Source: Gemmatimonadota bacterium (GTDB lineage Bacteria > Gemmatimonadota > Gemmatimonadetes > Gemmatimonadales > GWC2-71-9). From it: 7,750 nt of DNA. A model generated the notes under the pieces. That model was not told the DNA's origin and made no database searches. It saw nothing but the letters and a program-made list of their open reading frames with translations. The DNA is taken from the NCBI GenBank assembly GCA_029884275.1, contig JAOUIC010000064.1, positions 1 through 7,750 on the forward strand, read 5' to 3'. Within the stretch, counting starts at the first letter, position 1; every line of letters starts with the position of its first letter. This document shows positions 1-6,493 of this stretch, one piece after another. The position numbers and the translations under genes were made by a program.

Positions 1-1701
1 GACCCGCCCAGCGTGGTCTTCCCCGCGGTGCGCTATCTCCGCCAGGTGAGCGAGGAGCACCAGCGACGGCTGAGGCTCCGGCATCTCCTTCTCCTCCTGA
101 TCCGCACGGCGCTGATCCTCCTTCTGGTGCTCGCGGCCGCAAACCCGACCGCGCGAGCCGGCGGTACCTCGACCCACGCACCGGCGGCGCTGGTGGTGGT
201 CCTCGACAACTCGCCATCGAGCGGGGCCGTGGCCGGTGGGGCGCCCGTCCTTGCGGGGCTCAAGTCAGCGGCCAGGCGCGTACTTGACCGGGCGGGCACG
301 GGAGACGCCGTGTGGCTGATGACGGCGGATGGCGCCACGCGGCGGGGGCTTCCCGCCGAACTGCGCGTCGCGGTGGACTCGGCCGTTCCGGAGAGCCGGC
401 GGCTCGACCTCGGCGAGGCGGTGAGGCAGGCGGCGGACATGCTCGCCGGTGACCCGCGTCCGGGGGGAATCGTCGTCATCTCGGATCTCCAGGCCAGTGC
501 CCTTTCTCCAGTGCGTGTGCCGGTCCCCGTCACCGCGGCTCGGCCCGCCGAGGCACCGCCGGCCAACAGCGGGGTCGGGTCGATCGACCTGGGACCTCAG
601 CCGTGGGCCGCTGGCAGCGGGACGGTCCTCGCGCGCCTGAGCGGCGAGCATCCCTCCACCGTTCCGGTGACGGTGACCGTGGGGGAGCGCCTGACGCGAA
701 GCGCTCTCGCCACCAGCGGCATGGGGACAGTCTCGACCGCAGGCCTGTCGCCCGGATGGTGGATGGTTTCCGTGACGAAATCCCCGGATGAGCTCCGCGC
801 CGACGACGAGCGTCTTGCTGTCGCGCACGCGGTTCCGCCCGCCCGGGTGAACTGCGGCGGCCTCGACCGCCACCTGTCGGCAGCCTGCGAGGTCCTCGTC
901 GCGAGCGGGCGGTTCCGTCCCGGAGACGACATTACGCTCTCGGGTCTGGGCCGGGGTGCGTCGCTCGTGGCTCCCCCGAACGATCCGGCGCAGGTCGGCG
1001 CGCTCAACCGCGCCCTGGAGCGCCGCGGCTCTGCCTGGCGCTTCGGCCCGCTCGTCGTGACGGCGGCCGTCACCGACAGTGGCGCGCTGGTGGGACGCGA
1101 AACCGTCGCGCGGCGCCACGAATTGATCGCCGACCGGCCCGGCGCGGAGGCGGGGGTGGTCGCGACGGTCGGAGGCCGGCCGTGGGTGGTCCGGAGCGGT
1201 GACCTGATCCTGCTGGGGAGCCGGCTGGAGCCCGAGTGGACCGGACTGCCCCTGTCAGCGGCGTTTCCCGGCCTGGTGGACGCGCTGGCCAATCGCGTCG
1301 CGCGCGGCGACGCGATCGCGCTCACGGTGGCGGTGGGAGATCCGGCGCTGCTCCCGGGCCATGCCACCGGTGTGATGCGTGGGGACCGGCGGTGGCCGGC
1401 GGAGGGTGGCGGGGTGTTCCGGCCGCCGGCGACTGGCGCGTATTTCGTGGTGGCGGATCGCGACACCATCGGCAGTCTGGTCGCGGGGATCGACCCGCGC
1501 GAGTCCCACCTCGCCCGCGCGGACGGGGAACTGCTCGCCTCGCTCTGGCCGGGGGCGCGCCTGATCGATCTGGAAGCGGCTGCGGATGCCGCCTTCGAGT
1601 CCGCCGGCCAGGCGAGCCTCCAGACTCCGCTGTTGTGGCTGGTGCTGGTGCTGGCAGGAATCGAGCTGCTGCTGGCGACCGGCAGGCGGCGCACCCCGTG
1701 A
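1..1701 (+). CDS. BatA-like membrane protein with von Willebrand A domain (5' partial)
   Basis: The reading frame is open from the first base, so the true start lies left of the window; the GTG at 13 is internal. Residues are counted here from base 1 (566 visible). The start shows the BatA/aerotolerance-regulator N-terminal pattern: a FPAVRYLR motif, a basic stretch, then a Leu-rich membrane helix (about residues 29-47) ending in ANP. A VWA domain follows, with the metal-site motif DNSPS (DxSxS, Asp codon at 205) and a later ISDLQ strand (Asp codon at 484). The long middle part looks extracytoplasmic and I cannot assign a domain to it; it has two close cysteines (VNCGG, AACEV). A second helix (TPLLWLVLVLAGIELLL, about 1624-1674) and a basic RRR tail end the protein. 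The family often sits beside MoxR ATPase and DUF58 genes and is thought to act in envelope-associated complexes, but its exact function is unknown. The stop overlaps the mfd start by 4 bases. Confidence 0.88.
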   Translation, partial: DPPSVVFPAVRYLRQVSEEHQRRLRLRHLLLLLIRTALILLLVLAAANPTARAGGTSTHAPAALVVVLDNSPSSGAVAGGAPVLAGLKSAARRVLDRAGTGDAVWLMTADGATRRGLPAELRVAVDSAVPESRRLDLGEAVRQAADMLAGDPRPGGIVVISDLQASALSPVRVPVPVTAARPAEAPPANSGVGSIDLGPQPWAAGSGTVLARLSGEHPSTVPVTVTVGERLTRSALATSGMGTVSTAGLSPGWWMVSVTKSPDELRADDERLAVAHAVPPARVNCGGLDRHLSAACEVLVASGRFRPGDDITLSGLGRGASLVAPPNDPAQVGALNRALERRGSAWRFGPLVVTAAVTDSGALVGRETVARRHELIADRPGAEAGVVATVGGRPWVVRSGDLILLGSRLEPEWTGLPLSAAFPGLVDALANRVARGDAIALTVAVGDPALLPGHATGVMRGDRRWPAEGGGVFRPPATGAYFVVADRDTIGSLVAGIDPRESHLARADGELLASLWPGARLIDLEAAADAAFESAGQASLQTPLLWLVLVLAGIELLLATGRRRTP

Positions 1702-4700
1702 TCCTCTCCACCGTGGTGGATGCGTTCGAGCGCACCCGCTTCGCGCTCGAGCTTCGCGATCGCCTGCCGCCTCGCGGCACCGCGCTGGGGCTCGGCGGGC
1801 TGCCCGGTTCGAGTCCGGCGGTGATGGTGGCCTGGCTGGCGCGAGCCTACCGGCAGCGCCTGCTCACGGTCATCGCTACCACGCCGGCGGATGCCGAGCG
1901 GTGGGTCGCCGACCTCCTGCAACTGGCCGACGTCCCGGTGGCGCTGTATCCCCAGCGGGAATCACTCGGTGAAGAGGAACAGCACTACGAGATCGCCGGG
2001 GAGCGGGCCGAGACCCTGGCCGCCCTGCTGAACGGGAAGCTCCGCGTGCTGGTGACGACCGCGCGCGCCAGCCAGGAGCGCACCCGTATCGCGGCGCTCC
2101 TGCGAGGCGAGACCCTGCGGCTCCGCGCCGGGGCCGGCGGGGGGCCGCCGCTCACCGAGGTCGCCCGCGCGCTCGCCGCGATGGGATATGCCCGGGTGGC
2201 GACGGTGACCGAGGTGGCCCAGTACAGCGTGCGTGGCGGCATCATCGACCTGTACGGGTTCGGAATGGCGACCCCCGCCCGACTGGAGTACTGGGGAGAC
2301 GACGTCGACTCGGTCCGCGCCTTCGACCTGACCAGCCAGCGGTCGGGCGACGCCCTCGAGGAGGTCACCGTCCTGCCTCTCGGGGGCGCGGGGTGCGGCG
2401 TCCCCGCATCCAGCCCCGATTCGCCTCGCCAGTCGCTGCTCGAGTTCCTGCCGGGGGACACCCTGGTCATCGAGGAGGCGCCGGGGGCGAATGGCGAGGA
2501 GATCGCGCGCGCCTGGCGGGAGGCGGAACACCACCTCGAGGTGGCCCGCCGGCTGGGGGAGGATGTCCCGGCCCGCGAGGCCGTGTTTGAATCCCCGGCG
2601 GTCTGGCAGGACCGTCTCGCGCAGTTCGCGCGGCTCGCGACGCGGGGGGAGCAGGTCGGTCTGAACGCGGGGTTCTTTCCCCCCGAGCCGGTGGACCGCG
2701 ACATCCGCCGCCTGAGGGCGATGCTCGCGGCCGACGTGCCCACGGTCGTGCTGTGCGACAACGAGGGCCAGCGAGAGCGGCTGGAGGAGCTGCTGACCGA
2801 GGGTTCGGCGCGCATGCTCGCCACGCTGCTGGTGGGGGCGCTCGACGGCGGCTTCGTGATGCGGAGCCTCCGGGTGCTCACCGACCACGAGATCTTCCGC
2901 CGCGCCAGGCGGCTCCGCCGGCCCCGGCGCTACCGCCAGGCGGCCCCGTCCGCCGCAACCGGCCAGCTGCAGGCGGGCGACTACGTGGTCCACCTCGAGC
3001 ATGGCATCGGCATGTACCGGGGCATCGCCACGATCCAGGTGGGGGAGTCTACCCTCGAAGTGGCGATCGTCGAGTACGAGGGGGGCGACCGGCTGAACGT
3101 GCCGCTCTACCGCATCGACCAGCTGGAGCGGTACCGCGCGGCGCAGGACGACGGCGACCAGCCGCCGCCGCGGCTGCACAAGCTGGGGGGATCCACCTGG
3201 CAGCGGGTGCGGGACCGGACCCGTCAGGCGATCCGGGAGATGGCCGCGGAGCTGCTCGATCTGTATGCCAGGCGCCGGGTCAGCGCCGGATACGCGTTCC
3301 CCCCCGACACCCGGTGGCAGCGGGAACTCGAGTCGGCGTTCCTCTACGAAGACACGCCGGACCAGCGCAAGGCCACCGAGACGGTGAAGCGGATGATGGA
3401 GCAACCCCTGCCGATGGACCTGCTGCTGGTGGGGGACGTGGGATACGGGAAGACCGAGATTGCGGTCCGGGCGGCCTTCAAGGCGGTGCAGGGCGGCAAG
3501 CAGGTCGCGGTGCTGGTGCCGACCACGATTCTCGCCGACCAGCATGCCCGCACCTTCACCGAGCGACTGGCCGATTTTCCAGTCCGCATCGAGGTGCTGT
3601 CACGGTTCCGCACGGTACGGGAGCAGAAGGCGGTGCTGGCGCGGCTGGCCAGCGGGGAGGTCGACGTCGTCATCGGGACCCACCGGCTGCTGTCGCGGGA
3701 CGTCGTGTTCAAGGACCTCGGCCTGCTGGTGGTCGACGAGGAGCATCGCTTCGGCGTCAGGCACAAGGAGCGGCTCAAGGCGCTCCGCCTGACGGTGGAC
3801 GTCCTCACCCTCACGGCGACCCCGATCCCGCGGACGCTGCACCTGTCGCTGGCCGGACTCCGCGACCTGGCGCTCATCGAGACGCCACCGCGCGATCGGT
3901 CGCCCATCCTGACCTTCGTCGAGCCGTGGGACGACGGCCTCCTGGAGGAGGCGTTCGCGCGGGAGCTCGACCGCGGCGGCCAGGTCTTCATGGTCCATAA
4001 CCGGATCGAGACGATCGAGACGATCGCGGCGCGGGTGGGGTCGCTCGCGCCGAGGGCGCGGGTGGCGGTGGGACACGGGCAGATGGCGGCAGACGACCTG
4101 GAAGAGGTGATGCGCCGGTTCGTCGCGGGGGAGGTGGACATCCTGGTCTCGACCATGATCGTGGAGTCGGGACTGGACGTGCCGAACGCCAACACGATGG
4201 TGGTCCACGATGCCCACCGCCTCGGGCTGGCGCAGCTGTATCAGCTGCGCGGCCGGGTGGGGCGGAGCCACCGTCGAGCGTACTGCTACCTGCTGGTGCC
4301 GGACTCGATCGACCGCGACGCGGAAGATCGCCTGCGGGTGCTGGAGCACCACAGCGAGCTGGGCGCGGGCTACCGGATCGCGCTCCGCGACATGGAGATC
4401 CGCGGGGCGGGGAACCTGCTCGGTGCGGAGCAGTCGGGCCACGCCCAGGCCATCGGCTTCGACCTCTACCTCCGGTGGCTTGAGGAGACGGTGAAATCGC
4501 TGCGGGGCCAGGAGGGAGCGGTGGCCCAGCTGGCGCCACCCGAGGTGGTGCTGGACCGCCCCGCCTACCTCCCCGACGACTACGTGGCCGGAGACGACGT
4601 CAAGCTCGATTTCTACCGCCGACTGGCGCGTGCCGCCTCCTCTGGCGACATTCAGCAGCTTCGGGACGAACTGCGGGAGCGGTTCGGGCCGCTGCCCGAG

Positions 4701-4979
4701 GCGGCGGAAACGCTGCTCCACATGGCGCGGCTCAGGGTCGTGGGCGCCGGTCTTGGCGTGCAGCATCTGCTGGTCCGCGGCGATGAAGCGCGGCTCACCT
4801 TCCGTGATGGCGCGGCCCCCAGGTTCGCCGGGCTCTCCGCCGCGCTGGACCACGTGCAGCTCGCGGTCGATGTGCGGCGCACGGCGCCACTCGCCCTCCG
4901 CCTGACGCGTCTGGGAGGCGAGCCAATCGTGCCCTCGCTGGTGCGGGCCCTGGGCGCGGTGGCAGAGCGGCAGGGCTGA
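1698..4979 (+). CDS. mfd: Transcription-repair coupling factor Mfd
   Basis: Mfd is an ATP-dependent DNA translocase that pushes stalled RNA polymerase off damaged DNA and recruits UvrA for nucleotide excision repair. The product is 1093 residues, against about 1148 in E. coli. The UvrB-like N-terminal module (about 25-215) lacks a Walker A lysine, as is usual. It keeps R179 and R195, with W199 at the place of the third, aromatic UvrA contact of E. coli Mfd (R165, R181, F185). The CarD-like polymerase-binding module begins near 423 (GDYVVHLEHGIGMYRG). The relay LHKLGG..W precedes the motor: Walker A GDVGYGKT 579-586, DEEH 680-683, LTLTATPIPRTL from 703, QLRGRVGRS 849-857. The TRG motif follows (DMEIRGAGNLLG from 898), then the C-terminal D7 domain (LPDDYV...). 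The GTG at 1698 is chosen because it gives a GTGA overlap with the upstream stop; GTGs at 1713 and 1716 are alternatives. Shine-Dalgarno is weak, so translation probably depends on coupling. Open frame upstream of 1698 is a shadow. Confidence 0.97.
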   Translation: MILSTVVDAFERTRFALELRDRLPPRGTALGLGGLPGSSPAVMVAWLARAYRQRLLTVIATTPADAERWVADLLQLADVPVALYPQRESLGEEEQHYEIAGERAETLAALLNGKLRVLVTTARASQERTRIAALLRGETLRLRAGAGGGPPLTEVARALAAMGYARVATVTEVAQYSVRGGIIDLYGFGMATPARLEYWGDDVDSVRAFDLTSQRSGDALEEVTVLPLGGAGCGVPASSPDSPRQSLLEFLPGDTLVIEEAPGANGEEIARAWREAEHHLEVARRLGEDVPAREAVFESPAVWQDRLAQFARLATRGEQVGLNAGFFPPEPVDRDIRRLRAMLAADVPTVVLCDNEGQRERLEELLTEGSARMLATLLVGALDGGFVMRSLRVLTDHEIFRRARRLRRPRRYRQAAPSAATGQLQAGDYVVHLEHGIGMYRGIATIQVGESTLEVAIVEYEGGDRLNVPLYRIDQLERYRAAQDDGDQPPPRLHKLGGSTWQRVRDRTRQAIREMAAELLDLYARRRVSAGYAFPPDTRWQRELESAFLYEDTPDQRKATETVKRMMEQPLPMDLLLVGDVGYGKTEIAVRAAFKAVQGGKQVAVLVPTTILADQHARTFTERLADFPVRIEVLSRFRTVREQKAVLARLASGEVDVVIGTHRLLSRDVVFKDLGLLVVDEEHRFGVRHKERLKALRLTVDVLTLTATPIPRTLHLSLAGLRDLALIETPPRDRSPILTFVEPWDDGLLEEAFARELDRGGQVFMVHNRIETIETIAARVGSLAPRARVAVGHGQMAADDLEEVMRRFVAGEVDILVSTMIVESGLDVPNANTMVVHDAHRLGLAQLYQLRGRVGRSHRRAYCYLLVPDSIDRDAEDRLRVLEHHSELGAGYRIALRDMEIRGAGNLLGAEQSGHAQAIGFDLYLRWLEETVKSLRGQEGAVAQLAPPEVVLDRPAYLPDDYVAGDDVKLDFYRRLARAASSGDIQQLRDELRERFGPLPEAAETLLHMARLRVVGAGLGVQHLLVRGDEARLTFRDGAAPRFAGLSAALDHVQLAVDVRRTAPLALRLTRLGGEPIVPSLVRALGAVAERQG

Positions 4980-5004
4980 GATTCATGCGCAGGCAGCCCT
5001 GCGC
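4970..5004 (+). other. Two mutually exclusive stem-loops after mfd
   Basis: Two inverted repeats share a strand. Hairpin A pairs gcagggctg (4970-4978, running over the mfd stop codon) with cagccctgc (4994-5002): 9 base pairs and a 15-base loop. Hairpin B pairs gcgcagg (4987-4993) with cctgcgc (4998-5004): 7 base pairs and a 4-base loop. Both cannot form together. Neither is followed by a T-run, so a classical intrinsic terminator is not supported. They could be a T-less terminator, an RNA processing or stability element, or chance in GC-rich DNA. Pairing is read directly from sequence; any function is inference. Confidence 0.35.
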
Positions 5005-5042
5005 CAACTTCGCGGGCCGCCCGGGCACGCGGTAACGAACCC

Positions 5043-5048
5043 AAGGAG
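5043..5048 (+). promoter_or_regulatory. Ribosome binding site of the lipoprotein PPIase gene
   Basis: The sequence aaggag lies 5 bases before the ATG at 5054 and is a near-perfect Shine-Dalgarno match. It is the strongest one seen in the window and fixes the start. Within 4980-5053 I found no convincing -35/-10 pair, so I cannot say whether the gene has its own promoter or is read through from mfd. Confidence 0.8.
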
Positions 5049-5053
5049 CGGTC

Positions 5054-6493
5054 ATGCGACGGTGGTCGTTTGCGGCGGTGGTGCTGGCGGTCCTCGGCGG
5101 GACGGGATGCAAGGAGATGTTCCAGGCCCGGCCTGATGTCGTGGCCGAAGCATCGGGCCAGACGCTGAGGGCGGAGCGGGTGGCGGAGCTGATGAACTCG
5201 ATCAAGGGCTTCCCCATCTCCCGCGAGGCCGCCGACTTCCTCGCCAACATGTGGGTGGACCACACCATCTTCGCGCAGGCGCTCGCCGCCGGCCGGGACA
5301 TGACCGACTCGGCCACGGCGGAGCGGGTGCTGTGGCCCGAGCTGGCCGAGCTCAAGGCGGGCCGGTTCCATGACTCGCTGGTCGCCGCGCGTGTTCCCAT
5401 CACCGACCAGGTGGCCGACAGCATTTACGACACCGACGCGGTCCGGCTGCTGCAGCACATCCTGATCAGGGTCGAACCCAACGCCGAGCCGCCGGTGAAG
5501 GCGGAGGCCCGGACCAAGGCGGACCGCGCACTGAGCCGGGTGCGCTCGGGCGGCGATTTCGCGCGCCTCGCCGGGGAGCTGAGCGACGATCCGGGCAGCC
5601 GCCGTGACGGGGGGTACCTGCCCCCCGCGCCGCGTGGCCAGTACGTGACGGCGTTCGACAGCGCCGGCTGGACGCTGGCGCCGGGGGCCCTGAGCGGGCT
5701 GGTGGAGACACCGCACGGCTACCATATCATCCGCCGCCCGCCCGCCGCCGAGGTCCGTGACCGGCTGCTCGCCTTTGCACGGGAGCGGCTCGGCGTGCGG
5801 CTCGACTCCATGTACCTCGACAGCCTGGCCGGGCGGTACCAGCTGCGCGTCGACGGCGGGGCGGCGCAGTCCCTGCGGGCGGCGATCACCGACCGCACCG
5901 CGGCGGTGCGGTCGAAGAAGGTGCTGGCTCGCTACGACGGGGGCGACCTGACGGTCTCCGACTTCATGCGCTGGGCCGCGGCGCTGCCGCCGTCCTGGGG
6001 CACCCAGATGCTGCAGCAGCCGGACAGCTCCCTCACCGCATTCGTCGAGATCATCGGGAAGAACGAACTGTTGCTCCAGGAAGCGGAGCGGGCCGGCATC
6101 CAGCCGACTCCCGTCGAGTGGGCCAGCATGTACCAGACATTCCGCGCCCAGCTCGACACACTCCGGATGAACCTGGGGTTGTCGGCCTCGGAGATCAGTG
6201 ATCCCGGGGCCTCCCCCGGCGACCGGGCCCGGGTGGCGGCCATGAAGATCGAGGGTTTCTGGGACAAGCTCGCCGTCGGCGGCACCAGGCCACGACCGGT
6301 CCCGCCTCAGCTGGCCTATGTGCTGAGGCAGGAGGCCGAGTTCTCGGTGGAGCAGGCCGGGATCGCCCGGGCGATCGAACTCGCGGCGGCGCTCAAGGCC
6401 CAGCAGGGAGAGGGACCACCCGCGGGGCCGCCGCCAGCGGGGCCGCCTGACTCGGCGGCCGCGGCTCAGCCTCCGGAGGCGCAGGGCCGGTGA
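5054..6493 (+). CDS. Parvulin-type peptidyl-prolyl isomerase, predicted lipoprotein
   Basis: This 479-residue protein likely catalyses cis-trans isomerisation of X-Pro bonds in secreted proteins at the membrane surface. It begins MRRW, a short hydrophobic segment, then LGGTGC, a slightly relaxed lipobox (Gly at -3) with C19 as lipidated residue. C19 is the only cysteine, which fits lipidation. Residue +2 is Lys, not Asp; by the E. coli sorting rule that would mean the outer membrane. Residues 28-125 look like a SurA/PrsA-type helical chaperone module. The parvulin domain spans about 130-228: QHILIR at the start, FARLAGELSDDPGS, a GGYLP strand and GYHII at 222-226. The C-terminal half (229-450) is not a known catalytic domain; its part 290-352 resembles the N-terminal module. 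A Gly/Pro/Ala-rich tail (AGPPPAGPP) ends it. The start is set by ATG plus aaggag. The stop overlaps the next gene by 4 bases, so the two parvulins are probably coupled. Confidence 0.9.
   Translation: MRRWSFAAVVLAVLGGTGCKEMFQARPDVVAEASGQTLRAERVAELMNSIKGFPISREAADFLANMWVDHTIFAQALAAGRDMTDSATAERVLWPELAELKAGRFHDSLVAARVPITDQVADSIYDTDAVRLLQHILIRVEPNAEPPVKAEARTKADRALSRVRSGGDFARLAGELSDDPGSRRDGGYLPPAPRGQYVTAFDSAGWTLAPGALSGLVETPHGYHIIRRPPAAEVRDRLLAFARERLGVRLDSMYLDSLAGRYQLRVDGGAAQSLRAAITDRTAAVRSKKVLARYDGGDLTVSDFMRWAAALPPSWGTQMLQQPDSSLTAFVEIIGKNELLLQEAERAGIQPTPVEWASMYQTFRAQLDTLRMNLGLSASEISDPGASPGDRARVAAMKIEGFWDKLAVGGTRPRPVPPQLAYVLRQEAEFSVEQAGIARAIELAAALKAQQGEGPPAGPPPAGPPDSAAAAQPPEAQGR
6475..6479 (+). promoter_or_regulatory. 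Probable ribosome binding site of the SurA-like gene
   Basis: The sequence ggagg lies 10 bases before the GTG at 6490, inside the end of the preceding coding region. Spacing is slightly long but acceptable. With the GTGA overlap it supports GTG 6490 as the start, because the signal peptide begins directly there. Confidence 0.55.

Noticed and set aside
13..15. GTG at 13 as the start of the VWA gene
   Set aside because: The frame is open to base 1 and the visible sequence begins in the middle of the BatA N-terminal domain, so the gene starts outside the window.
1236..1697. Upstream in-frame extension of the Mfd reading frame (154 extra codons)
   Set aside because: It overlaps the VWA gene fully, reads as Gly/Arg/Ala-rich low complexity, and has no Mfd similarity. 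The GTGA junction at 1698 is a far better start.
597..1922. Minus-strand frame across the VWA/mfd junction
   Set aside because: Its product is Ser/Arg/Pro/Ala-rich with no domain, and it crosses two genuine plus-strand genes.
1962..3545. Long minus-strand frame opposite mfd
   Set aside because: It lies antisense to well-conserved Mfd motifs and has His/Arg/Pro/Gly-rich composition without any domain; long antisense frames are expected at this GC content.
4980..5053. Promoter or intrinsic terminator in the gap after mfd
   Set aside because: No -35/-10 pair at sensible spacing stands out (only a weak taacga near 5033), and the stem-loops lack a T-run. Only the hairpins themselves and the Shine-Dalgarno are reported.
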